Positions 1 through 10,500 of a stretch of DNA of 64,000 nt are shown here, piece by piece. Within the stretch, counting starts at the first letter, position 1; every line of letters starts with the position of its first letter. A program made the translations under genes and the position numbers. Source of the stretch: Stachybotrys elegans (Eukaryota > Ascomycota > Sordariomycetes > Hypocreales > Stachybotryaceae); the NCBI GenBank assembly GCA_020746835.1, contig JAGPNK010000009.1, positions 496,001-560,000 of the forward strand, written 5' to 3'. The notes beneath the pieces are model-generated. The model was not told the origin of the DNA and ran no database searches. It was given only the letters and a program-made list of their open reading frames with translations.

Positions 1-3000
1 GGGGCATGCCATTTATCTGACCCGGTGGCATAGGGCTGCCGTTCATCTGAGCGGGGAGGGCGCCCTGCATCATGCCATTAGGAGGCTGCATGGGCATGCG
101 AGGGCGTGCTTGGCCAGCGGCTACTGCGGCAGCGGCAGCAGCAGCCAGCTGAGGCGGAATACTCGTCCGTCGCATAGCCCCGTTGGCAGCGTTGTTAGGC
201 GCGGCATGGTTGGGAGCTTGACCAGGCTGACCTGCCACTGGCTGACCTGCCCCTGGCGTACCAGCCATCTGGGGAGTCTGACCCTGAGCTCTGGCTTGTG
301 CGGCATTCTTGAAAAAGTCAGTTTTCATCCCAAACACTTGTCTTGAAGCTTATGTGACTTACTCGTCGCTGCATCTCTTGCCGTTGCGCATACAGCGCCA
401 TCTTTTCGGCCAGAGCTTGGTCTCGTTCCCAACGCATAATACTGTAGTCCCGAGGCGTCTGCTTGACATTCTGACGGATGATGGGGTCGACCGGTTTCTT
501 ATTAGACAACGCCTGAGAGGCCGTGTGCTGAGCCTTCTGTGCACTGGTCTCACGCTTCTTGGCCAACTTCCGCATCGCGTCAATCATGGTCAGGTGTTTT
601 TGGTTGCGGCGTCTCTCTACTCTGAGAGGAGTGGATTGCCGTCTGCGTATAGGTGTGATGGCTGCTCCGGCAGCACTTGCCTGCTGTGCCGCCAGCTGAT
701 TCTGCTGAGCAATGACGCGTTGCGCCGACTCGATTCTACTGTTGTAGGTCCTGAAGTATTGAGTTTTCTGCATATCAGCTGGGAGGCCCTCAAGGTTGAT
801 CCACCGCTCGAAACATTCCCACGGAGTGCGTCTCTCGGCGCCTGAGACAAACAGAGACTTGGTGCTCAGTATGCTGGAGATGAGTGACCAGTTGTACGAG
901 TAGTCACGAACCAGACCACGGAGTTCATCGTCCTCCGCCAGAACCCACTGCGACGGATTGCGGCATTCGTAGAAGCTCTGGACTGGCATCGGATGCTCCG
1001 ATGGCGGTCGGAATTGATGGCCTGCGTGTATGCGATCGCGGATAGGCTTAGATTCGGGGTTAAACAGAGCGACATCTGCTGATGCAGGCGGCAGCCTCGC
1101 GCGATGGACAGAGTGATCCGTAGCAAAAGCCACTTCTCCGTCGTCATCGCTCTCTTCGTCCTTGTAGCTGTATCGACTGCGCTTGCGCGGCGGTCCGTCC
1201 GACTTGAGCTTCATCTGACCCTCGACATACTTGCTGAGGGGTAGGGCTGGTCTTCGCCAACTCGCGTCAGGGTCGTACTCGGGGCCAGTGAGCTCTGAGC
1301 TTGGAACCTTGAGAGGCGAACCGTACATGGGCAACTCTTCGAGAAGCTGATCCGAAGCTGCAGTCCTTCGTAGGCCGAAGATGACATCATCATCATGCAA
1401 TGAGAAGATTGCTGACGGCGCGACCGTTTCTGGGAAATCCTCGTTGAGCTCATCAACAGCCTGCGGCGAATCCATGTCTCCCGAAGACATGAGGTCCGGC
1501 GTAGGCTGGTTCTCAGGGTCGGCAGCGTCCATCATTGACACGTCGTTGGTAGTTGCGTGCTTGGGAGGGATATATGCTGGGACCTGCATCTCCTTGCGTT
1601 CTTCAGGAGATGCCTCGATCCAGTCTGCACATGCATATGCCAAATTCCTGGCCACTGCCATCTTCCACTTGCGCTCCTCGCGGAAATCCGTTCGCATCCA
1701 CTTTGCCTCCCGCAGTAGTTCATCCCAGTGAGACGGCGGTCGCACCGGCTCGATGGAGCGCTTGATCTGGCGAAGCGACCACCTATCATTGTGCTGCAGC
1801 TGGTATACCTTCCTCAGAACCTTACATGCCTGGTAGTCCTGTATAGCAGCATTGGCATCAGCCGTGGCCACCGTCTTGTTGGCATGGAAAATGATCTTCT
1901 CCATGGATGGGATCATGCCTGTGCTCTGGGCGAATGCACTTATAAAGAGTGGCGTGAAGTAGTCTTCAGACGGGGGTGAATTGTCCTTTTGACCGGGAAC
2001 CAGTGACTTTTCCTCAATGCGCTTGGGCTGTTTCCCAAACACGACCGTCGAGATATGGCCCTTTGATCGTTCCCGCTTATGCGCCGCGTTATGTCTTTGC
2101 TTTGTAGTCGGCGATTGTGAAGTAGAAGTGACAGGCGTTAACTGGCTATCAGCCCCCTTGGACGTATGGAGAAGCTGCGTTGGGCGTGGCTGTGCTCCGA
2201 TAATCTCGTCTACAGACTTGATTCTCATCGCACCAGATGAGACTCTCGTGACAGCTCTCTCAGCAGCAGGAGGAGGGACTGTCTCATTGGCTGCTGGGGT
2301 CTCGGATACACTGGTCGCTGGAAGATCGTGAGTCGGCGGACTGGGCTCACGAGGCTGAGCAGGCTGGGCAGGCTGTTGGGGGAGCGGCTTCTGAGTAGAC
2401 ACTTCGGGTTGGTCAGGAACGTCCTCTTCTGAATCTGGTATTTCGGTAGATGAGTTGAGCGGCGGAGGTGCAGCCTTTTCTGCCTCGTTTTCAAGCTTTT
2501 CTTCATTTTGAGTTGGAGGCTCTGCAGGAGAAATTTGCGGTGCAGCACTGGGCTCTGGTTGGCTAGGCATCGAGTCTGTCGGCGCAAGGTTTGTTGTGTT
2601 TGGCTTGGAGTCGACGGGTGCAACCTTGACTGCTTCCAGGTCGGGCGGCGGTGCTGAGGTAGAAATACCTGCCGCAGCACTTGACTCTTGGAGCAACTGA
2701 TCTTCAGCAGACTCTGGAGGAGCAATAGCAGACTCCTGTTCTTCAACAACGGGTTTCTCTACACTCTCTGTCATGGTAACATCGCCATCGCCATCGCCAT
2801 CGTCGTTGTCATCGTCATCGTCGCCATCCTGGCCCTCGTCCGCCTTGTGTTCAACGGCATCCATGTACTGCACGCTCTCATGTTCCGGGCTGGTGTCGGT
2901 AGAAGCATCGTGGACAGCGGGCGTCGTTGCGCTCGGAGCGGTCGAACCTGGAGAGGACAATGCATCAGGTGCCCTTGAGGCATCGGACGTTGCCTTGGCG

Positions 3001-3967
3001 GACAGCAGGCCATTAGTCTTGGTCGAAGGGCTCGTAGGTCCGGCTCCAATCTTCGGTTGGTTGGCTTCATTGGTGGCGGCGTTGCTTTCCGTGGAGGAAG
3101 GCGAGCCCTTGGTTCCCGGAGGAAATGTTACTTGAGCTGGCTTCCGCTGTACGGCATCAGCCGGTCCAGGAGCAACAACGGGCGATTCGGTCGGCGGCTT
3201 GGCAATCGGTTCGACAGGCGTAGGAGGTGCAGGAGATGCATGCGACGGCGTTGTGCTTGGCTTCGGAAGAGGCGCACTTGGCTGCTGGGGGATCGGAGGT
3301 GATTGGACCTTTGCTTGTGCAGGTGCAACGGGTGGCAGAGGAGGTCCCGGAGGGATGGATGGCGATGCTACGGGTTGAGGAGTCGTGGAAGAGCCCGAGT
3401 TGGGCTTGTCAACTGGTCGTACGCCATCTGTCGCTACTGCAGGTGTTTTACTCGGCCCAACCACTGGCTTATGAACCTGCTGTTGGATCGCGGCATCCCG
3501 AGTGACGTTAAGAAACCTTTTGAATGCCTCCTCCGATAATCTCGGCCTTGGTGGAAGGGTCCGATCGTTGAAGGTCTTGCCCCTACAGGACGTTAGCAGG
3601 CGACGACACGCAACAACGGTCGCAGAAACGAGCTAGGGGTGCTGGGAAAATTATCAATCAATCGCCCCGACGTACTGTAAGATGTCATTGGCTATGAGGA
3701 ATTGCCATTCAGCGTGTGCGGTGGTTGGCGCGTCGTTGGTTGGGAAAACATCGTTGGGGAGGGTCTCGACATGTGTCGCGACCGCGAAGAGCTCGCGCAG
3801 CTTCCTCTTGCGTGATGCTACGATTGCACTGCAAGGGGTCAGCACGTCGAAAAGCACATCACCGGCATCGGAAAAAATCGCTCTATCGAATGGGAGGGCT
3901 CTCACTTGGATTCATTGCGCTTTGATTGAAGCAGCCTCGATATCTCGGCGTGCGAGACCTCAGTCAT
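1..3967 (-). CDS. vid21: NuA4 scaffold subunit Vid21/Eaf1 (5' part, cut by left edge)
   Basis: Platform subunit of the NuA4 histone H4/H2A acetyltransferase, nuclear. Rebuilt exons: 3906-3967, 3676-3828, 363-3582 and 1-307 (continues beyond the window). The introns (3829-3905, 3583-3675, 308-362) are GT-AG and keep frame. The start ATG at 3967 gives MTEVSHAEISRLL followed by the conserved RKRKLRELF block typical of Vid21 N-termini. Then comes a long Pro/Ser/Thr-rich disordered stretch with an Asp run (about 2790-2835), an HSA domain near residues 670-730 (WDELLREAKWMRTDF core) that in the family binds actin/Arp4, and a Myb/SANT-like domain near residue 950. The last visible exon is rich in Gln, Pro, Ala and Met, as in Vid21 C-termini. 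The family usually exceeds 1,400 residues, so several hundred residues lie outside. Identification is firm; exact exon ends are inferred. Confidence 0.9.
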
Positions 3968-5712
3968 AGCATCGGCGGTCGCAACATCCGTCTTGGTGCG
4001 AAACGGATGCTGCAGGAGTGGAAAGGGGGTTGATGGCAGGGTCAGAATGGGGGACGGAGGATGAAAAGAAATGGCGTGGTCGTGGTGTTGATGATTGCAA
4101 TCAAGCCCAAGTCTTGTGGGAGGGCGTCAAAATTTGTCGAAGCGGTCGGGGGTTCGGGTGGCAGCGGTGGTGGTGCTTTTTTCCTCGCGTTGCGACCATG
4201 CATGCAAGTGCTGTTACTGCTTGCTTCTGGTGCTGCTACCTACCTTGCTGCTAATGCCTGCCTTGCGTGCAGTGTGGAGGCAGCCAGCGTTGTGCTGTAA
4301 TTAATGGGGGGGGGCAAAGACCGCTGGGAATTGCATGAGTAGCGGTAGTTTGGGGGGGGGCGCCCCGTCTTTAGGGGGAGGAGAAAGGCCGCGCGCGGGG
4401 ATTCGTGGCACGAAAAGGGATGCTGGGAGCGATAATCAGAACAAAGGGGTCACCTCGAACCGGACGGAAGCCTTTGCGCACTGTGCCCCGTTCAAGGGAG
4501 AGGAGTCAAGCTAGCGCAGCTGCTCACAATATTGGTGGAGACGCGTTAGTGAAACAAGTACATGGCGTCATGATGAGCCAATTCTGCACAGTGCGATGGT
4601 GCCCAAGTAGAATGGGGGATGAACCTGGTAAGCCCCCCCTCCCTCAAGTCTTGGGAACGATGCCGGGGTTCCATTGATTCGAAGAAAAAGCGAGATGGAA
4701 GCGACCAATCCCTGGGCTGGATCAGGCTATAAAAAGGCGCCGTTCCAACATGGCTGTTGTAGACCAGAACACGACTCGGCAGCTTCCTTTATCGGGGCAC
4801 ATGTACGGATAGGTATGTAGATTATGATGATAACAGACCATTTCAGACGATAGCTGCAGCCAAGAGGCATAAAAACCACATAATGTGAATGTGAATGCGC
4901 CTCCCGTCTCTTCCCACCGTTTGGCATTCTCCTCGGCTCATTCCGCATTCTGGAGCAATCTTATCTCTGGGCCACTCCTTGGTTCCAAGATTCTACAAAG
5001 TACCTCGATCCGCACTCCATTCATCCAAGTGGGTGAAGAGATGGTGCAGCCAGAGCAGGCTACCGGCGACGCTAGAAGAAGCCAAGTGGCTCACTTTCCT
5101 ACATCCGTGAACTCAAAAAGGCTTCTGTCGTAGTGCAGGCAGCAATAATCCACTCGGTTGCCTGATAGCAAATGTCTCAAGAACTGGGCCTGGTATCACA
5201 CCCGTGAGTGGAAGAAACATCGGGCGTCCAGGGCAGGCATTGTTGCACTTACGCCCTGTCTCCAATAGCGGTGACCATTAGTCGAAAGCCATAACAACTG
5301 CTACATATTAAAAAAATTTAAGAAAGAGAAAGACCCCCCAAAACCATCACACCAAAGACAAACAACACGCAACACAGAACAGCCGCATTGTTAAAGATGA
5401 ATCATTCAGAGGAAACCCTTTACTAAAAAGAAAATTTGTTTTTAAAAAATTTCAAAAAATAAAAATAAATAAAACATCCAACCCCCAGCCTTCCTCTACC
5501 TCTTGATGTTGATGCTCGCCCCATCTCAACCAATCAGTATGGAAAGTGTACTTTGCCCGTGGTGTTGAACGGCTCGCCGCCTCCAGCCAGACCCACTCCC
5601 CACGTCACTCCACCAAGCCCGAACCCCGTATCAATTTTCCCAAAGCCCATCCGCCATACTACTAATCGGCCTCATCATCATCAACCGCAAAACTTCCCTC
5701 CCCGGCCCAGCA
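3968..5712. other. Intergenic, divergent promoter region of vid21 and spp2
   Basis: No convincing gene. It holds a G-rich stretch (4300-4400), a CCAAT box at 4705-4709 followed by a TATAAAAA at 4728-4735 on the plus strand, and an A/T-rich stretch with A-runs at 5308-5480 just before spp2. The short ORFs here have no recognisable domains and look like chance. Confidence 0.6.
4705..4735 (+). promoter_or_regulatory. CCAAT plus TATA box pair, target unclear
   Basis: A CCAAT at 4705-4709 and a TATAAAAA at 4728-4735 are close together on the plus strand. They lie about 980 bp upstream of the spp2 ATG, which is far for that gene, so they may drive a long 5' UTR or an unrecognised transcript, or be chance. 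Confidence 0.3.
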
Positions 5713-6774
5713 ATGTCCGAACCGACCAAGAACCGCATCGCCATAAAACTTGGAGGTGCTGGCGGCGGCGGCGGCGGCGGCGCCAGCAAACCAAGCCCCT
5801 TCTCCTCCCGCCCCAAGCCCATCTCCTCGCTCGGCAAGCGTCCGCGCTCCAACGCCGCTGCCTGGGGCGGCTCCGACGACGAGGACGACGAGGACGACGC
5901 GCACAACGGCCGCCACGAGGCCATCACCGGCTTCGGCTCCCACGGCGCCGAGGTCAAGAACAAGCGGCTCAAGGAATCGGATACGCCGAAGCAGTATGTC
6001 ATTGAGCGCCAGTCCAATCGCGACTGGAAATCCGAGGTCAGGGCGCGCAACAACACCCGCCAGCCCACCCGCCAGGACGCTCCCGCCGCTCCCGCCGGCA
6101 CCGTTGAGACTGAACCGGCAGACCAGGACAAGGGCCTCAAATGGGGTCTGACGATCAAAGAGAAGAAGCCCGAGGCAGAGGAGGTCGAGACTACACCCGC
6201 CGAGCAAGAAGCAACAGCAGCATCATCGACAGCTCCGCTATCAGAAGAAGCAAAAGAAACGGAAGGTCCAAAACGAACCGCTGATGACGACGCCATGGAC
6301 GCCCTCCTCGGCAAGACCCCGGCCAAGGACCTCGCCGTCATCCGACCAGGGGAAGAGGACGCCTTCCGGCGCGACCTGCGCAACGCAGGCGAGGTCTCGA
6401 CGGTCGCCGACTACGAGGCCATGCCGGCCGAGGAGTTTGGCGCCGCCCTGCTCCGCGGCATGGGCTGGGATGGCCAGGTGGGCTCCAATGCCAAGGCAAA
6501 GGATGTCAAGCGCCGCCCCAAGCTCATTGGCCTGGGCGCAAAGGCCCTCAACGGCGACGAGGACCTCGGCGGCTGGAACCAGAGCGGCAAGAAGAAGTCC
6601 TCGCGCCCCAGGCTAGACGACTACAACCGCGGGGAGGCCAAGAGGAGAGAAGAGAGGCGCGGCAGGGATAGCTACAAGGACGAACGCGACCGAGAGCGGG
6701 ACTCTCACCGGCATCGTGATAGGCACGGGGGCAGGGATCGGCATCGTGACTACGACCGGGACCGCCGAAGATGA
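5713..6774 (+). CDS. spp2: Pre-mRNA-splicing factor Spp2 (G-patch-like)
   Basis: Single-exon, 353 residues. In yeast Spp2 recruits and activates the DEAH helicase Prp2 at the spliceosome before the first catalytic step. Near residues 235-260 there is an Spp2/GPKOW-type G-patch (EEFGAALLRGMGWDG), followed by KRRPKLIGLGAK, a conserved second element of the family. The N-terminus has a Gly run (GGAGGGGGGG) and an acidic patch after KRPRSN; the C-terminus is an Arg/Asp/His-rich RD-like tail. The ATG is preceded by a suitable context (cagcaATG) and is the first in frame. It is divergent from vid21. Clear family match; the helicase partner is inferred from yeast. Confidence 0.88.
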   Translation: MSEPTKNRIAIKLGGAGGGGGGGASKPSPFSSRPKPISSLGKRPRSNAAAWGGSDDEDDEDDAHNGRHEAITGFGSHGAEVKNKRLKESDTPKQYVIERQSNRDWKSEVRARNNTRQPTRQDAPAAPAGTVETEPADQDKGLKWGLTIKEKKPEAEEVETTPAEQEATAASSTAPLSEEAKETEGPKRTADDDAMDALLGKTPAKDLAVIRPGEEDAFRRDLRNAGEVSTVADYEAMPAEEFGAALLRGMGWDGQVGSNAKAKDVKRRPKLIGLGAKALNGDEDLGGWNQSGKKKSSRPRLDDYNRGEAKRREERRGRDSYKDERDRERDSHRHRDRHGGRDRHRDYDRDRRR

Positions 6775-7209
6775 GTCAACCGAGTTCAGCATCTTGTCAT
6801 GGGAAAGAATACATCTTAGAGTATTTGGTCTGGCGTTTTGGCAGCAGACACGGGGTCTTCTTCACTTCATCAGTACATTCAGTTCGAGAAAAGCGCAATT
6901 TCAACCTAGACCAGCCAGTGCGCATGCAGAGATTTTGTGCGTCGATTCCCGAAGGCTGCATAATGAACTCTTGAAAAAGAAATATTCCGCTAACTTCTAT
7001 TTCAATCCGTGAAAAATCAACGACCTGGCATGCAACAAACAACACACACAAACGCCGGTTCCAACCCCCATTGCTGTCGCCCTACCAGCGGGTGGACATT
7101 CCACATCCCGCAGGTATCATTGTCCTTCGTATTATTTCTTGCTGACCCCCCAAGGACCGGCACCGGCAAGGTGGCAAGTCGGGATACAAACTGATGGAGG
7201 GCTACTTGT
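6775..7209. other. Intergenic, convergent 3' flanks
   Basis: Sits between the 3' ends of spp2 and the broken glycosyltransferase. I see no gene, only short chance ORFs; it presumably holds the two 3' UTRs. Confidence 0.6.
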
Positions 7210-9804
7210 TTACTCGCCGGAGGGGATGTCGGAAGCCCAGTTGCGCATTTCCCCTATTGTCCATCCGGTTCCTGCGACCCGCCCCTGTGAGTAGTCTTCC
7301 TCTCGATGGTCCAATCCAGACGCGAATGCTTGAGAAGGGGTCTCCGGCTGAGATGTCATTCCCATACGGAGCCCTGCTTCTTTCCAGAGAGTCGGGTTAC
7401 CGTTGGGGAACTTCTCGAGCAACTCCTTTACTATCGCGTCAGCATCGAGATTTTGTGTCCTCCATCCACACACAACACGGTCCTCAATGTAAAGCCGGTC
7501 TTCCATGTGATGAAGGTCTTGACGTCCTTGCCAGAGCAACCTTTGCCGGAGACCTGGGATAGTGGCGCCATGAGGCCTATGCCACTTATCTGTTTTCGCG
7601 AAAAATCGTTTCATCTTCTTGTACGATTTGCGTTTCCGGCGAGAACGAATTTTCCGGCGTTTGGAAGTATTCCTGATTTTGAATCTTTTGACCTTGGTTC
7701 TCGCCGTTGCCGTTGTCGTAGCCGGTGCATGTGAAGCCGCTGCTGAGGCAGAGCCTTTAGGCGGCCCGTATAAGTCAAGGGGGTATGTATATGGGCCAAA
7801 CGGCTTGTCGGTATCTTCATCCACCTTCTTTAGTCTGAGCAGAACCAACTCATCCTTGGGTATTTTCTTTTTCTCGACAAGCACATAGGCCGCCAGGGCA
7901 GACAACCTCATCGATGGTTGCTTCTTCTAGGTAAACACTGCTATGCGATCAGGTTGTAGGCTGCATTTCAGATCGTCCGGGCGTTGCATGAGCACATTCT
8001 TGTGAAATTGACAGACGGCTATATGGGCGCCGTCCTTCTGCCACTCTTCCTTGCCAAACCACCAAGCGGCCTCGCGGATCTCCTGAGTTAGGCATTGCTG
8101 AATTGTGGCCATGAAACTCGTCACCGTCAAGTTCCACAAGCATAAAGGCCTAGGCCCAGCGCCCAGATAGTCGACTCTTTCAGCCCAGAAGAACTGGTCC
8201 CCCACGGCGGGAATCGTCATTGTCGGTCGGCCATACTGTAGGCTCTTAGCAACGGTACTGAGATTACCCTGGCAGACGACAGCCTGCACATGAGGCAAAA
8301 TGAATCCGATAGAGCGGTTGGTAGAGTCGAATGTGCTCTTGTCTAAGACGAATACGTGATCTGCCAATTCTTTCTTCCGAAGGTTTGATGTTAATCTGGG
8401 AGGCCACTTTCTTACGTCGACAATAGCCCGATACCCTCGGCCGAAGTGAAGCATAGTCAAGCCGAGTCCTATCAAGTGTGCAAGCTTGCACGGAGATATG
8501 ACATGGTGGTACAGGTCACCAAGGTCGACGTACAGCAGGGGTCGTCGATCTCGCTGACTCGCGATTATGAATGCTGCCAATTTGCTCGTATCCCCGGTCG
8601 GATGTGCTTGGACAGAAAGCGCTCCAGCGATGGTGACCTCGGATCCCTAATCCAAAGCTCTTGGGAGGAGCCGTGCGGAATACAGATGCGTAGTAGGGAT
8701 GCGCCTCTTGTCCATGGCTGCCAAAACTCCTGATGGGTGAAGGGGTGGAAGTTTCAAGGTATGCTCTCGAAAAGTGTCGATGACTTGGCCGAGCCCGCCT
8801 CTTTTACCCATGCTGTCCACCAGAAAATAGGACCTGAAATTGTTGACTCTGAAGTGTATATTGGAACGCAAAATAGTGGTGTTTGGATGTCGATACGATG
8901 TAGTCGGTCTGCACGGATTGGTTGACATAATGTGAACAGGAATGCCCAGTGCCTCAGCACAGTGAATATGGGCCACAGCAGCTGGGTTGGCAATGATGGC
9001 ATCCGCAACAAAGAGGAACTGCTCGCCCTGAAAAGGGACAGATTCGGTGCAAGCACTCCACAAGTCCTGGAGCAGACGCTTGAGCACGAGTGGCTCCCTG
9101 TCCGGGCTTTGCATCCAACAATCAATGCCCGATGGCCCAGTCAACCTTGACTCGATCTCGGTGTTTCCAACCGGGAAAAACTGAAAACAGTTGTACGCCT
9201 CAATCCGTTCCCGGAAGCCAGGATGACTTGCGATACGGACCTGGTGATACTTGACATGTTCGAGCGCCGCTCCAACTTCGACCAAGGGTCTGACATGTTC
9301 CTCCTAGTTGCCGATGGCCATGATCAAAATGCACATTTTTGGGATTCCGCCATGGTTGAAATACTTTGGAAGCGCAGGATCCTGGTTGCTCTCTTCGTCA
9401 TCGCTCATCTCCTCGTCGCTCGTTTCGTCGTCACTCGTTTCGGCGTCGCCCATTTCCTCGTCGCTCGTTTCATCATCGCCCATTTCATCATTAGGCGATC
9501 CTGACCGTGATTCCCCGGATGATTCTTCGCCTCCATTGACATAGAGGTTTTTCAGAGCACGCCCGAGATCGAACTTCTCCGTGGAGCTGATTCCGAGCCG
9601 GCCATCAGATCTGACCAAGTATCCCAGATCAACCTGTTCGTCTTGGTATGACCAAAGCCCGATGGAGTCATCGTTGCCCGTCCCACCCGGCGTCTGCCTC
9701 TTGCCTTGCATCATTGCGGCGAGGAACTCCGCATCTTGCTTGTAATCGACCTTTGTCGGCAAGGGAGTATTCATGTACTCTGGGTCTCGGTGTTGGGAAT
9801 CCAT
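7210..9804 (-). pseudogene. UDP-glycosyltransferase (sterol glucosyltransferase-like) frame with three in-frame TAG codons
   Basis: One reading frame runs 865 codons from ATG 9804 to a stop at 7210, interrupted only by three amber codons at 9304-9306, 8647-8649 and 7927-7929, with no frameshift. The segments match successive parts of fungal GT1/GT28-type glucosyltransferases: an N-terminal donor-fold strand (MCILIMAIGN), the RIASHPGFRERIE block, the strand YVDLGD, the PAVGDQFFWAERV loop, then DRIAVFT and RLSALAAYVL. The second TAG falls where relatives have Trp (LDWG-like context), so TGG to TAG. The donor-binding HHGGAGT signature is replaced by CQGNLST and the GxRGDV motif is gone. The N-terminus carries an Asp/Glu/Ser repeat (9380-9500), the C-terminus a Lys/Arg-rich patch. 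No splice pair removes the stops convincingly. Probably a decaying gene; readthrough or sequencing error are alternatives. Confidence 0.72.
9375..9500 (-). repeat. Degenerate acidic-coding tandem repeat
   Basis: Short units on the minus strand encode alternating DEMGDDETS- and DEEMSDDE-type acidic blocks inside the broken glycosyltransferase frame. This is a coding minisatellite with period near 15-24 bases and several point differences. Confidence 0.6.
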
Positions 9805-10500
9805 GCCGATTCAAATTCCTCTCGGTTGCAAGAAGAGGCAATGTCGACAACGCTAACTCGATAATGGGTCGTACACACGATGTATTCTCGTTTGATGATG
9901 TTTTGACAATGAAGAAGACGTCCGAATCGAGGCATAAACGCGATATAGACAATCGCCTATGACTGTTCCGGCGTGTAACAAGTAAAGTTTGTACGTCTTG
10001 CAACGGCTGATTTAATTGCAGGATGCCTCGAGTACGAAGGAAGTAGCAAAGTAGAATGCGTTCAGACGGCGAAGGAATCTCGGCATTTCTTTCCTCGCAA
10101 CCATTCTACTTGCTTAAAACGCCTGTTGTCTGTCAGCATGCGTAGCGAGAGAAACAGTACATGCACTGCAAAGCCCATGACAGCAGGTACAACAGTCCTA
10201 GGATGCCTCCTGGGTGAGCCGAAATTTTGTAATAGCAAGCAAGTGTGAATTGCAATACGGAAGAATGCTCTGACCATAGAGGTGCGGGAGAGGGAAAGGC
10301 GGCATGCCTCTGAATTTTGCAGGTATTTCCACTGGGACAGGTCCTTCCGCGAGGTTGGCTTATGTCAATCTGGTTATAAGCATACTTGTAAGGTAATGTT
10401 ACAAGCAGTGTCGATATAGCGAAGCCCAAAACGCCTGAGAAACAGTCATACACCCCAGATCAGTCAATCAAACACTGCAGACCCGATCTGTTTTCCTCCT
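9805..10500. other. Intergenic
   Basis: No supported gene. A 106-codon minus ORF (10133-10453) has no recognisable domain. The stretch is upstream of the broken glycosyltransferase and downstream of the Ybp2-like gene. Confidence 0.5.

Noticed and set aside
2225..2749. 174-codon Leu/Ser/Arg-rich ORF in vid21
   Set aside because: Alternative frame of the low-complexity vid21 region on the same strand.
8610..8700. A short intron removing the second TAG of the glycosyltransferase
   Set aside because: The only GT...TAG pair would be about 37 bases and would delete conserved residues.
9375..9500. CRISPR-like spacing in the acidic repeat
   Set aside because: Units are contiguous, coding and degenerate, in a eukaryotic genome.
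10133..10453. 106-codon minus ORF with hydrophobic stretches
   Set aside because: No recognisable family, no convincing codon bias; could be real but cannot be supported.
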